Assembly: GCF_000787775.1 (NCBI RefSeq)
Contig: NZ_BBPM01000008.1
Location: 139,042 to 203,041 of the forward strand
Source of the DNA: Streptacidiphilus carbonis
GTDB taxonomy: Bacteria > Actinomycetota > Actinomycetes > Streptomycetales > Streptomycetaceae
Length of the DNA stretch: 64,000 nt
Reading direction: 5' to 3'
The notes under the pieces were generated by a model. The model was not told where the DNA came from. It ran no database searches and saw only the letters and a list, made by a program, of their open reading frames with translations. Each line of letters starts with the position of its first letter. Within the stretch, counting starts at the first letter, position 1. Below are positions 55,824 to 63,938 of the stretch, one piece after another. The position numbers and the translations under genes are program-made.

Positions 55824-56192
55824 ATGTCAGAGATCCGGGTCGCCTGCCCCCAGTGCAGGCTCGAAGCCCAGCCGGACACCCTGCTCTGCCCCGGCTGCCA
55901 GGAGGACCTCGCCCCGCTCGCCCATCTCCTGCACAGGGGCCGTATCAGCTACAACACGGGGCTCGCCCACGCGCGCCGTGGAGACCACGGCCAGGCCCGA
56001 GCGGCCCTCGAACAGGCCGTCCAACAGGAACCGGGGCTCGCCGCGGCGTGGCTCCTCCTCGGGAAGATAGCCGTCCACCAGGGAGAGTCGGCACGCGCCG
56101 CGGAAGCCCTGACCCGGGCGGCAGAGCTGTCCCCCGACGACAAGTCCATCCGAGCCGCACTCACCGCCGTAGCGAACCCGGCAACCACCTGA
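55824..56192 (+). CDS. Small zinc-ribbon / TPR protein
   Basis: 122 aa. An N-terminal zinc ribbon ACPQC...LCPGCQED (CxxC pairs 12 residues apart) like those inserted in the adjacent Hsp70, then about two TPR units (SYNTGLAHARRGDHGQARAA, LAAAWLLLGKIAVHQGESARAAEAL). TPRs commonly dock Hsp70 or Hsp90, and the matching zinc ribbon suggests co-assembly with the zinc-ribbon Hsp70 encoded 28 bp upstream. ATG at 55824 has GAGGAC upstream. Last gene of the five-gene run; its stop directly abuts repeat copy 6. Confidence 0.82.
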   Translation: MSEIRVACPQCRLEAQPDTLLCPGCQEDLAPLAHLLHRGRISYNTGLAHARRGDHGQARAALEQAVQQEPGLAAAWLLLGKIAVHQGESARAAEALTRAAELSPDDKSIRAALTAVANPATT

Positions 56193-56266
56193 GGGGCGCG
56201 GGGAACTGCGCTGCCAACCACGCACCTCCGTAGAGGGCTGGTCGCGCAGTTCCCCGCGCCCCCATG
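56193..56266. repeat. Palindromic interspersed element, copy 6 (arms in reverse order)
   Basis: Arms appear as GGGGCGCGGGGAACTGCGC first and GCGCAGTTCCCCGCGCCCC second, the reverse order of the other copies, with a shorter middle lacking the TGCAAC palindrome. Between convergent genes. Either an independent arrangement or two half-elements. Confidence 0.8.
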
Positions 56267-56279
56267 GTTGCTGTCGGCG

Positions 56280-57317
56280 TCAGAGGGCCCGGAGGGAGCG
56301 GACGTCGATGGGTTCGGTCTCGTCCTCCGCGGTGAGGTCGTGGACGACGTCCTCCGCCGCGCCTGCCGCCACCTCCGCGCCGATGACGTCGGCGAGGTCG
56401 CCGAGTTCGGTGGAGATCGCCGTCTCCTGGCGGCTGAAGAAGTTGAAGGTCCCGCTGCTGCCGGCGTCCTGCCGGAGCACGTCGCGCGACTGCCGCGGCA
56501 GCACCGCGGTGGCGGGCCGCAGCGGCGGCAGCGCCGCCCGGGCCCAGGCCGGTCCCACCGGCTTCTCCGCCTCCGCGGCCGCCGGCTTCGGCTCGGTGGC
56601 CCGCGGCTTCGGTCGGAACGCCGACCGCTCCTGTCCCCGCTCCCGCTGCGGTTCCTGAGCCGCCGTCACGGGCTCGACGACCGGCTCGACGACGGGTTCG
56701 ACGACCGGCTCCACCACGGTCTCGGCGTCGGGAACCGCCGCCCCCGCGCCCCCGCCGGCCGAGGCGATCCGCTGGGCCCGGTCCACGGCCGCCCTCCGCT
56801 CAAGGCCCCGCAGGGCCGCCGCCGCCTTGAGGTAGGCGGTCGCGGTGGGACGGGCACCCCGCAGCGCGGCTTCCTTGCGCTGGGCCTCCTCCGCCTCCCG
56901 CAGGGCCTGCTCGGCCGCGATCCGCGCCCGCTCCCGCAGCAGCCGCGCGTTCTCGGCCTCGGACCTGGCGATCTGGCTGCGCTGCGCGAGCAGCCGCCGT
57001 TCCAGCCGCTTGACCTGCTCCTCGGCGACCTCCGCGGCGTACTCCAACTCGGCCGCCCGGTCCTCGAAGCGGGCCTCGTCCCGCGCCCTCGCGGCCACCT
57101 CCGCCTCCAGATCGGCCTCGCCCGCGTGCTCGCGCAGCCGCAGCAGCACCGCGCCGGCGAAGGCCCCGACGGACGCCGCCACCACCAGGACGCGCAGCAT
57201 CGCCGGATCGGTCGCGAAGACCGCGGATATGAGTGAGGCGATGGCCAGCACTCCGCAGGCGGTCGGAGGGAGGAGCCTGCTCAGAGGCGATGACTGGCGG
57301 TGGCGACCACGTGGCAT
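56280..57317 (-). CDS. Coiled-coil membrane protein with VVEP repeats
   Basis: 345 aa, not a family I can name. Two membrane helices near the N-terminus (TACGVLAIASLISAVFA and LRVLVVAASVGAFAGAVLL) with a short loop, then a long charged coiled coil (about 66-150; EVAARARDEARFEDRAAELE, VKRLERRLLAQRSQIARSEA), a Pro/Val spacer containing four VVEP repeats (12-bp DNA repeat at 56671-56718) and an acidic C-terminus (LGDLADVIGAEVAAG). Topology predicts the coil inside the cell, perhaps a scaffold or polarity factor. Convergent with the Hsp70 operon; separate from the DUF3180 gene by 111 bp. Confidence 0.78.
   Translation of the reverse strand: MPRGRHRQSSPLSRLLPPTACGVLAIASLISAVFATDPAMLRVLVVAASVGAFAGAVLLRLREHAGEADLEAEVAARARDEARFEDRAAELEYAAEVAEEQVKRLERRLLAQRSQIARSEAENARLLRERARIAAEQALREAEEAQRKEAALRGARPTATAYLKAAAALRGLERRAAVDRAQRIASAGGGAGAAVPDAETVVEPVVEPVVEPVVEPVTAAQEPQRERGQERSAFRPKPRATEPKPAAAEAEKPVGPAWARAALPPLRPATAVLPRQSRDVLRQDAGSSGTFNFFSRQETAISTELGDLADVIGAEVAAGAAEDVVHDLTAEDETEPIDVRSLRAL
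56671..56718. repeat. 12-bp tandem repeat encoding VVEP
   Basis: Four in-frame units of GGCTCGACGACC (third and fourth slightly changed). They encode the Val-Val-Glu-Pro repeats of the coiled-coil membrane protein's linker. Confidence 0.85.
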
Positions 57318-57409
57318 GGCCAGAAATCTAGCGTGACCGCACTGCCCATGTCAGGCCAGGTCCCAAACAAGGTCTTGACAGGACCCGTCCATGACGTCGG
57401 GTGCACCTG

Positions 57410-57434
57410 CCTTGACCCTGCGTGACGGTCAGGG
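57410..57434 (-). terminator. Possible terminator hairpin at end of fol operon
   Basis: CCTTGACC (57410-57417) pairs with GGTCAGGG (57427-57434), 8 bp with one G-T pair and a 9-nt loop. It overlaps the stop codon of the DUF3180 gene, an unusual but workable position. Confidence 0.45.
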
Positions 57435-57923
57435 CCGCTCCGCCGAGCTGTGCACCGGCGTCGGGGCGTCCGGGTCCTCCGGCAGCCGGCAGATGTACTG
57501 GATCCACAGCCCGGCCGCCATCACCGCGATCCCGGCCAGCACCGCGAACAGCGCCGTCAGCGCCTGGCCGCGGCGCGCCGAGGCGTCGCTGCTGGTCAGC
57601 AGGAACACCCCCATACCGCCGTAGACCCCGGTGACCAGGGCCGAGACCAGCGCGCTGGCCTGGCCCAGGACCACCGCACGGGCCGCCGACAGCGGGTCGA
57701 CACCCTTGGCGTCGGGTACCCGGTCCCGCTGGGCCTTCAGCCGGGCGCGCAGCGACACCGCCGTGGCGGCCAGCACCACCGCGATGATCGCCAGCACCAC
57801 CGGCGCCGCCGTGGGGACCCCCGGCAGTGACCCCACCGAGTTCCACAGCTGCGACCCGGCCCAGGACAGCACCCCGGCCACCAGGGTGATCCCGACGAGC
57901 ACGACAGCGCGTAGCGCCTTCAA
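57429..57923 (-). CDS. DUF3180 integral membrane protein
   Basis: 164 aa with four helices (VVLVGITLVAGVLSWAG, VVLAIIAVVLAATAV, LVSALVTGVYGGMGVFLL, ALFAVLAGIAVMAAGLW). The chain matches DUF3180, an actinobacterial family found next to folK, including the DPLSAARAVVLGQASALVSAL segment. Function unknown; its constant linkage suggests a link to folate or cell growth but there is no direct evidence. The start appears to be TTG at 57923 with AAGGGGAG just upstream. 38 bp after folK and probably the last gene of the fol transcript. Confidence 0.88.
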   Translation of the reverse strand: MKALRAVVLVGITLVAGVLSWAGSQLWNSVGSLPGVPTAAPVVLAIIAVVLAATAVSLRARLKAQRDRVPDAKGVDPLSAARAVVLGQASALVSALVTGVYGGMGVFLLTSSDASARRGQALTALFAVLAGIAVMAAGLWIQYICRLPEDPDAPTPVHSSAERP

Positions 57924-57961
57924 GATCTCCCCTTAGGTCAGCACAAGCTCAAATCGAGAGC

Positions 57962-58549
57962 CTACTCGGGCAGGTGCAGCGCGAGGTCGTCGCGCCGCCG
58001 GATCCCGGCCGCGCCGACCGTGCCCAGCAGTTCGGCGACCGGTCCGGCACCGGGGATCTCCGCCGCCGGGTCCACGTCCAGCCAGGGGGCCAGCACGAAG
58101 GCCCGCTCATGGGCGCGCGGATGCGGCAGGGTCAGCACGGCCGAGTCCTCGACCACGCCCTCGTAGGCCAGGATGTCGACGTCCAGGGTGCGCGCGCCCC
58201 AGCGGACCTCGCGGACCCGGCCGAAGGCGTCCTCGACCGCGTTCGCCCGCTCCAGCAGCGAGTGCGGCGGCAGCGTGGTGCGCAGCACCAGCACCGCGTT
58301 GAGGTAGTTCGGCTGGCCCTCGGGACCGCCGACGCCCTCGGTCTCGTAGACCGGGGAGACCGCGCGGATCCGGACGCCGGGGGTGTCCTCCAGCGCGTCC
58401 ACGGCGCCCTGCAGGGTGTCCAGCCGGTTGCCGAGGTTGGCGCCCAGCGCCACCACGGCGAGGACCGGGTTGTGCAGGGTGAAGTCGGCCTCGTCGACCT
58501 GCTGCTCCACCTCGGGGGCGACGGGGCTGGTGGTGGGATCGCTGCTCAT
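57962..58549 (-). CDS. folK: 2-amino-4-hydroxy-6-hydroxymethyldihydropteridine diphosphokinase
   Basis: HPPK transfers pyrophosphate from ATP to 6-hydroxymethyl-dihydropterin. 195 aa with VVALGANLGNRLDTLQGAVDAL, VSPVYETEGVGGPEGQPNYLN, the catalytic VRWGARTLDVDIL (two metal-binding Asp in DVDI) and LPHPRAHERAFVLAPW. About 28 extra N-terminal residues precede the core. ATG at 58549 overlaps the folB stop (ATGA), giving coupling. The folate genes here run folP, an NTF2-like gene, folB, folK, DUF3180. Confidence 0.96.
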   Translation of the reverse strand: MSSDPTTSPVAPEVEQQVDEADFTLHNPVLAVVALGANLGNRLDTLQGAVDALEDTPGVRIRAVSPVYETEGVGGPEGQPNYLNAVLVLRTTLPPHSLLERANAVEDAFGRVREVRWGARTLDVDILAYEGVVEDSAVLTLPHPRAHERAFVLAPWLDVDPAAEIPGAGPVAELLGTVGAAGIRRRDDLALHLPE

Positions 58550-58926
58550 CCGCGGCTCCGAACGATGGTGATGGTCACGTCGTCGAACGGCACGGTGATC
58601 GGGGCGTCCGGCTTGTGCACGGTCACCTCGACCTCCTGTACCGCATCATGCTTCAGGCACTGGTCGGCGATGCGCTGGGCCAGGGTCTCGATCAGGTCGA
58701 CGGGCTCGCCCTGGACGATGGCCACGACCTCCTCGGACACGATGCCGTAGTGGGCGGTCCTGCTGAGGTCGTCGCCCGACGCGGCGGGACGGGTGTCCAC
58801 GCCGAGGACGATGTCGACCACGAAGGTCTGGCCCTGTTCCCGCTCGCGCGGAAACACCCCGTGGCGGCCGCGGGCACGCAGGCCGCGCACCGCCACCCGG
58901 TCCAGGCTGTGCTCCCGGTCGGTCAA
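58546..58926 (-). CDS. folB: Dihydroneopterin aldolase
   Basis: Cleaves dihydroneopterin to 6-hydroxymethyl-dihydropterin and glycolaldehyde. 126 aa: VRGLRARGRHGVFPREREQGQTF, VVDIVLGVDTRPAASGDDL, the conserved Tyr in HYGIVSEEVVAIV, and LIETLAQRIADQCL and EVTVHKPDAPI, all diagnostic of FolB. TTG at 58926 has GGGAG 7 nt upstream and is preferred; GTG at 58935 is in frame. The open frame continues to 59037, but that part looks non-coding. Overlaps folK by ATGA; separated from the NTF2-like gene by a 274-bp gap in which I see no gene. Confidence 0.93.
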   Translation of the reverse strand: MTDREHSLDRVAVRGLRARGRHGVFPREREQGQTFVVDIVLGVDTRPAASGDDLSRTAHYGIVSEEVVAIVQGEPVDLIETLAQRIADQCLKHDAVQEVEVTVHKPDAPITVPFDDVTITIVRSRG

Positions 58927-59200
58927 AGGAATCACTCCCACAGGTCGAGCGCCCCCGTCCGGCGGCCGACCGGCGGCCGGGCAGGCGGGAACGTTGCAGG
59001 CGGCACTGCCTGCCCAGCCAAACTGTCTCTGGGCCAAACTACCTCCGCGGTACGACAGCGAAGCCGGTCCGCAGGGCCGTCCGGCCGTGCACGCACCGCT
59101 CCGCCGCGAGCCGCCCGCACTGCGCGGCTACCCCGTCGGCATCAGGGCGAACATCCCGGGTACGCGCCCGCATTCCCCGGACTGCGACCGTCCTCGCCGC

Positions 59201-59662
59201 TCACTCCTCGTCAGCACCGCTGGTCAGCACGGGTGATCCATGGTGCGACCAGAGCCGCCAGCCCTCGGCTGTGCGGCGGAACAGGTTGGTGGCCACCACC
59301 CGGCCGCCGACCAGCGGTCCGAGCTCGCCCTCGGTCTCGGCCTCGCCGCCGGAGAGGATGTTCTCGGTGCAGGTGACAAGTGCCACATCGCCGAGGACCT
59401 CCACCTCCACGTCGGTGAGGAAGAACTGGATGTACTCGGTGTGCGCCATGATCAGCGCATAGGAGCGCAGCACCGAGGCCCGGCCGCGCAGCACCGGCCA
59501 GCCGGGGTGCACGCAGACTGCGCCGCGGACGTCGTCGGCGTCGGCCCCGGACACCCAGACGTCGGTGAGCCCGTCCAGGTCGCCGGCCTCCAGTGCGGCG
59601 TAGAGGGCGGCGTTGGCCGCCTCCACGGCCCGCTGGTCGGCGGTCTGCCCCGGGCCGGTCAC
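59201..59662 (-). CDS. NTF2-like (SnoaL-type) protein
   Basis: 153 aa. A cone-shaped NTF2 fold is suggested by the N-terminal helices (VEAANAALYAALEAGDLDGL), TDVWV, VCVHPGWPVLRGRASVLRSYALIM and the paired C-terminal strands (VALVTCTENI, GGRVVATNLFRRTAEGWRLWSHHGSPV). Such proteins bind or isomerise small molecules; a role is unknown. The gene sits inside the folate operon: its GTG at 59662 overlaps the folP stop (GTGA), so it is co-translated with folP. Linkage to folP is seen in other streptomycetes to my recollection. Confidence 0.87.
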   Translation of the reverse strand: MTGPGQTADQRAVEAANAALYAALEAGDLDGLTDVWVSGADADDVRGAVCVHPGWPVLRGRASVLRSYALIMAHTEYIQFFLTDVEVEVLGDVALVTCTENILSGGEAETEGELGPLVGGRVVATNLFRRTAEGWRLWSHHGSPVLTSGADEE

Positions 59663-60537
59663 CTGCCGCCGCCCCGGCCGGCACGGGCGGCGCGGAGCGC
59701 GGCCTCGACCCGTACCGCGTCGACCGTCGCGGACACCTCGTGCACCCGCACCGCCCAGGCGCCCTGGGCCGCGGCCAGCGCGGAGACCGCGGCGGTGGCG
59801 GCGTCGCGGGCCCTGGCCGGGCGGGGGTCGCCGGTGACCGGGTCGGCCAGCAGGGTGCCCAGGAACCGCTTGCGCGAGGCCGCGACCAGCACCGGGCGGC
59901 CCAGTCCGGACCAGGCGTCCAGCCGGGCCAGCAGGGCCCAGTCGTCCTCCCTGGTCTTGGCGAAGCCGAGCCCGGGATCGACGATCACCTGGGCGGGGTC
60001 GACCCCGCCCGACACCACAGCGTCCATCTGGCGCTCCACTTCCTCGATGACCTCGCCCACGACATCCCCGTAGGAGGCCAGCTGATCCATGGCCGCGGAC
60101 TGGCCGCGCCAGTGCATCACCACGAAGGGCACGCCGGTGCGGGCGGCGACGCCCACCATGTCCGGGTCCGCCCGGCCGCCGCTGACGTCGTTGATGATCC
60201 GCGCTCCGGCGTCCACGGCCGCCTCGGCGACCGCCGCCCGCATGGTGTCCACGCTCACCAGCGCGCCGCCCTCGGCCAGGCCCCGGACCACCGGCAGCAC
60301 CCGCCGGAGTTCCTCCTCACGGGTGACCCGCACCGCCCCCGGCCGCGTTGACTCGCCGCCCACGTCGACCAGGTCGGCGCCCTGGCCGACCAGATCCAGG
60401 CCGTGGGCGACGGCCCGGCCCGGATCGAGCCAGAGGCCGCCGTCCGAGAAGGAGTCGGGGGTGACGTTGACGATGCCCATCACCCCGCTGCGGTGCCACT
60501 CGGGGAGGCCGGGGAGCGGGGACTTGTACGTGCTCAT
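59659..60537 (-). CDS. folP: Dihydropteroate synthase
   Basis: Condenses 6-hydroxymethyl-dihydropterin pyrophosphate with p-aminobenzoate, the sulphonamide target. 292 aa TIM barrel with MGIVNVTPDSFSDGG (loop 1), DLVDVGGESTRPGA (loop 2), SVDTMRAAVAEAAVDAGA, IINDVSGG, VVMHWRG, VIVDPGLGFAKT, and VLVAASRKRFLG with the pABA-binding SRK. Complete and probably functional. ATG at 60537. folE is not immediately upstream, where it often lies in streptomycetes; instead repeat copy 7 and an MprF-like gene are found. Confidence 0.96.
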   Translation of the reverse strand: MSTYKSPLPGLPEWHRSGVMGIVNVTPDSFSDGGLWLDPGRAVAHGLDLVGQGADLVDVGGESTRPGAVRVTREEELRRVLPVVRGLAEGGALVSVDTMRAAVAEAAVDAGARIINDVSGGRADPDMVGVAARTGVPFVVMHWRGQSAAMDQLASYGDVVGEVIEEVERQMDAVVSGGVDPAQVIVDPGLGFAKTREDDWALLARLDAWSGLGRPVLVAASRKRFLGTLLADPVTGDPRPARARDAATAAVSALAAAQGAWAVRVHEVSATVDAVRVEAALRAARAGRGGGR

Positions 60538-60578
60538 GCGGCCATTGTGGAGCAGGGGGTGCCGAGTGCGGCGCCTGC

Positions 60579-60670
60579 ATGGCTGGTCGCGCAGTTCCCC
60601 GCGCCCCTATGGGTCTGCAACTGGCTCAGTTGCAATTGCTAGGGGCGCGGGGAACTGCGCGACAAACCAG
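60579..60670. repeat. Palindromic interspersed element, copy 7
   Basis: Complete copy: CGCGCAGTTCCCCGCGCCCC, inner CTGCAACTGG...CAGTTGCAA palindrome, GGGGCGCGGGGAACTGCGCG. Located just after the stop of the MprF-like gene (minus strand) and upstream of folP, so it could insulate the fol operon. Confidence 0.88.
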
Positions 60671-60691
60671 GCACACGCCGCGGCCGAAAAC

Positions 60692-62533
60692 CTACGTCCG
60701 CACCGGAGCACCCGCGAGCTCAGCCCTGGTCTGCTGCGCAATCACGGCCTTCGGCCTGCGCCGCAGGAACTTCGGCAGCTCCATCACGATGAAGGCCTCG
60801 GCCTGCAACGCCGAGAGGCCGATCCTGGGCAGGTCCCGGGCGGTCGGGTAGACCAGGAAGCGGGGCTCCCAGATCGGGCGGAACTTGGCGTTGAACTTGT
60901 ACAGCGACTCGATCTGGAACCACCGGGACAGGAAGACCAGCAGCCCGCGCCAGGCCCGCAGCACCGGCCCGGCGCCGATCCGCTCGCCGCGCGCCAGCGC
61001 CGAGCGGAACATCGCGAAGTTCAGCGAGACCCGGCTGATCCCCAGCTCGCCCGAGGCCTGCAGCGCCTTGACGATCAGCAGCTCGTTCAGCCCCGGGTCG
61101 GCGTCCCGGTCCCGGCGCATCAGCTCCAGCGAGATCCCCTCCTTGCCCCAGGGCACGAAGTGCAGCACCGCCCGGATGTCCGAGGCCCCCTCGGCGGCCC
61201 CCTCGGGGAGCTTGTGCGCGGTGACCACCACGCAGCCGGTGTCAGCGGGGTCGCCGAAGCGGCCCAGGGCCATCGAGAAGCCCCGCTCGGTCTCGGTGCC
61301 GCGCCAGGCGTCCGCGGCGTAGCGGATCTGCTCCAGCTCCCGCTCGCTCAGCTCGTCGACCCGGCGGACCCGGCAGGTGTACCCGGCCCGCTCGATCCGC
61401 TTCACCATCTGCCGGACGTTGCGCATGGCCCGGCCCTCCATGGTGAAGTCGTCGACCTCGACGATGGCCTCGTCGCCGATCTCCAGGGCGTCCAGACCGG
61501 CTTCGCGGGTCCACACCTCGCCGCCGGTCTCGCTGCAGCCCATCACCGCCGGCACCCAGGCGTGCCGGTGCGCCTCCTCCATGAACAGCTTGATCGCCCC
61601 GGGCCACGCCTCGACGTCGCCGATCGGGTCGCCGGAGGCGAGCATCACCCCCGACACCACCCGGTAGGCGATCGCGGCCTTGCCGCTGGGCGAGAAGATC
61701 ACGCTCTTGTCCCGGCGCAGCGCGAAGTACCCCAGCGAGTCCCTCGCCCCGTGCTTCGCCAGCAGCTCGCGGACCTGGCCCTCCTCCGCGGTGCTGAGCT
61801 CGGCGACCGGCTTGGACGGCTTGGTCGCCAGCCACACCGTGCTGACCGCGGTCAGCAGGCCGAGTCCGGCGAGCGAGTAGTAGACCAGGTCGTTGGTGCG
61901 GTCCACGGTGTAGTGGATCGGGCCGCCGATTCCGATCAGCCCCCAGACCACCTGCCAGAAGCGGTCGCCGAAGGTTGGGACTCCGACGGTGGTCTTGGCG
62001 TGCGAACTGACGATGATCAGACCGAGCCCGAAACTCAGCACGTACATCGCGAAGAAGTTCCCCACCGCCCGCCACCGGCTGCGCGGATCCGAGAGCGCGT
62101 AGAACTCGCGGCGGTTCACCAGTACGACGACGAACACCACCACCGTCACCACCGCCGTGGCGGTGTGGTGCCAGCGCAGGGCCTCCAGCAGCGCGCCGAC
62201 CGGCAGCAGCACCGCCACGGCCTTCCAGGCCCGCTGCTTCCGGCGGCGCAGCGCGTGCGCCAGCATGATCAGCAGGATGCCGACCACCAGCGAGGCGGCG
62301 GTGGCGACCGTGGTCACCGTTCCTGGGAGGAAGCTGGCCAGCTCGTGGACCCTGGATCCCTTGAAGTGCGGTGCCACCGCGCCGACGATGTCACCCAGTC
62401 CGACCAGCGCCGTTGCGTAGCCGACCACCCCGGGAACCCACGGACGGGACACCTTGGGCAGCTGGATGCCCTTGCGGTTACGGCCCTCTGCGGCCTGCTG
62501 CTCGGCCGGGGTGGCGGCCTGGGGATCGCTCAT
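60692..62533 (-). CDS. Phosphatidylglycerol lysyltransferase-domain membrane protein (MprF/DUF2156-like)
   Basis: 613 aa. The N-terminal third has about six membrane helices (LASFLPGTVTTVATAAS..., GILLIMLAHAL, AVLLPVGALLEAL, AVVTVVVFVVVLV, FFAMYVLSFGLGLIIVSS). From about residue 240 it is a DUF2156-type double-GNAT domain: KSVIFSPSGKAAIAYRVVSG, GDPIG, RNVRQMVKRIERAGYTCRVR, and a C-terminal FNAKFRPIWEPRFLVYP typical of MprF synthase domains that transfer lysine from Lys-tRNA to phosphatidylglycerol. It lacks the large flippase part and the LysRS fusion of mycobacterial LysX. ATG at 62533. A lysylated lipid and resistance to cationic peptides is the inferred role. Divergent from the esterase gene. 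Confidence 0.87.
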   Translation of the reverse strand: MSDPQAATPAEQQAAEGRNRKGIQLPKVSRPWVPGVVGYATALVGLGDIVGAVAPHFKGSRVHELASFLPGTVTTVATAASLVVGILLIMLAHALRRRKQRAWKAVAVLLPVGALLEALRWHHTATAVVTVVVFVVVLVNRREFYALSDPRSRWRAVGNFFAMYVLSFGLGLIIVSSHAKTTVGVPTFGDRFWQVVWGLIGIGGPIHYTVDRTNDLVYYSLAGLGLLTAVSTVWLATKPSKPVAELSTAEEGQVRELLAKHGARDSLGYFALRRDKSVIFSPSGKAAIAYRVVSGVMLASGDPIGDVEAWPGAIKLFMEEAHRHAWVPAVMGCSETGGEVWTREAGLDALEIGDEAIVEVDDFTMEGRAMRNVRQMVKRIERAGYTCRVRRVDELSERELEQIRYAADAWRGTETERGFSMALGRFGDPADTGCVVVTAHKLPEGAAEGASDIRAVLHFVPWGKEGISLELMRRDRDADPGLNELLIVKALQASGELGISRVSLNFAMFRSALARGERIGAGPVLRAWRGLLVFLSRWFQIESLYKFNAKFRPIWEPRFLVYPTARDLPRIGLSALQAEAFIVMELPKFLRRRPKAVIAQQTRAELAGAPVRT

Positions 62534-62756
62534 GGTGGTCCAGAGTAGAGGCTCAGGTAAGGACTTCGGTCAGACCCGAGTAGGAGAGCATCAGCCGCAG
62601 GCATGAGTTTCCTGCTCGCAGGTAACTTTTCGGCAATACACAGCAACTTCCCAGGCATGCTGGAGCGTCTGGACCTCCGCAGCCGTGCTCCGACCCCCAG
62701 GGCGGAGCCGGCGACTCACGGGGCGCCGAACCAGGCCGGGCAACAGGATGTGGAAC

Positions 62757-63938
62757 ATGGGACTCACCAGTCGGAAACTGCAGATACTCATCGCGCTGAT
62801 AGCGGTGATCTGCTTTGTCGCGACGGTCTGGATCTGGCCGCGTCTCAGCGACCGCAATTGGCGCTCACTGCTCGGCCGGGTCGGGCTGCTGGTGGTCGGA
62901 CAGGTGTTCACCCTCGCCGCGATCGGCCTCGCCGCCAACAACTGGGGCGCTTTCTACAGTTCCTGGAACGACCTCTTCGGCACGGACGCCGGCAACGGCG
63001 CCCCGGTGACCATCAACGGCGGGGTGCACCAGAGCTCCTCCACCCTGGACGGCCAGGGGAACGGCGTCCAGGTGCTGAACAGCAAGCCGGTGCCGCTCAA
63101 GCTGCACGGCGCGAACGCCTCCGGCGGGACCCTGCAGGAGGTGAACGTCAAGGGCGGCAGCACCGGGTTCACCGAGGACGCCTATGTCTACCTGCCGCCG
63201 CAGTACGGCGAGGCCGCCTACGCCCACACCAGATTCCCGGTGATGCTGGTGTTCACCGGCTACCCCGGTTCGCCGAAGAACCTCGTCACCCGGATGCAGT
63301 ACCCGACGGTCGCCGCCCAGGCGATCCAGGAGAAGCAGATGCAGCCGACGATCCTGGTGCTGATGCGGCCGGCCGTGAACCTGCCCAGGGACACCGAGTG
63401 CCAGGACGTCCCCAACGGGCCGCAGGCGGAGACCTTCTTCACCAAGGACCTGCAGCGGGCCGTCACCACCGACTACCGCGCCGAGTCCGGCGGCGCGCAC
63501 TGGGGCGTCATCGGCGACTCCACCGGCGGCTACTGCGCCCTCAAGCTGAGCATGCGTCACCCCGAGGCGTTCAGCGCCGCGGCCTCGCTCTCCGGCTACT
63601 ACGCCTCCGCGGTGGACAGCACCACCGGCGACCTGTTCGGCGGCAGCCAGCAGCTCCGCAACGAGAACGACCTGATGTGGCGGATGAAGCACCTGCCGAT
63701 GCCCCGGGTCTCGCTGCTGGTCGCCAGCAGCCTGAAGGGCGAGGGCGACTACAAGGCCACGGTGGCCTTCGCCGCGGCCGCCAAGCCCCCGCTGGAGGTG
63801 TCCACGATGTACCTGGCCGAGGGCGGCCACAACTTCGGCACCTGGAACAAGGAGACACCGCCCGCCCTGCGCTGGCTCTCCAGCAAGATCGGCGGCCCGG
63901 TCACCGGCGGCGTGCCCGTGGGCAAGCAGCCGTCCTGA
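62757..63938 (+). CDS. Membrane-anchored esterase of the alpha/beta-hydrolase (esterase D / mycolyltransferase-like) family
   Basis: 393 aa. Two N-terminal helices (LQILIALIAVICFVATVWIW and LGRVGLLVVGQVFTLAAIGLAA) anchor an extracytoplasmic catalytic domain (about 145-380). The nucleophile Ser255 is in GDSTGGYCAL; AAASLSGYYA follows, EGDYKATVAFA may carry the Asp/Glu and GGHNFGTWNKE the His of the triad. The fold resembles antigen-85-like and esterase D proteins, which act on lipids or trehalose esters. ATG at 62757 has AGGA about 9 nt upstream; ATG at 62748 is in frame. Divergent from the MprF-like gene over 223 bp (62534-62756), with an AT-richer tract (62605-62660) likely holding promoters. 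Bases 63939-64000 hold nothing recognisable. Confidence 0.85.
   Translation: MGLTSRKLQILIALIAVICFVATVWIWPRLSDRNWRSLLGRVGLLVVGQVFTLAAIGLAANNWGAFYSSWNDLFGTDAGNGAPVTINGGVHQSSSTLDGQGNGVQVLNSKPVPLKLHGANASGGTLQEVNVKGGSTGFTEDAYVYLPPQYGEAAYAHTRFPVMLVFTGYPGSPKNLVTRMQYPTVAAQAIQEKQMQPTILVLMRPAVNLPRDTECQDVPNGPQAETFFTKDLQRAVTTDYRAESGGAHWGVIGDSTGGYCALKLSMRHPEAFSAAASLSGYYASAVDSTTGDLFGGSQQLRNENDLMWRMKHLPMPRVSLLVASSLKGEGDYKATVAFAAAAKPPLEVSTMYLAEGGHNFGTWNKETPPALRWLSSKIGGPVTGGVPVGKQPS

Noticed and set aside
58927..59200. Gene between folB and the NTF2-like gene
   Set aside because: Open frames exist (including an upstream extension of folB), but they are Pro/Arg-rich with no SD or similarity to known proteins.
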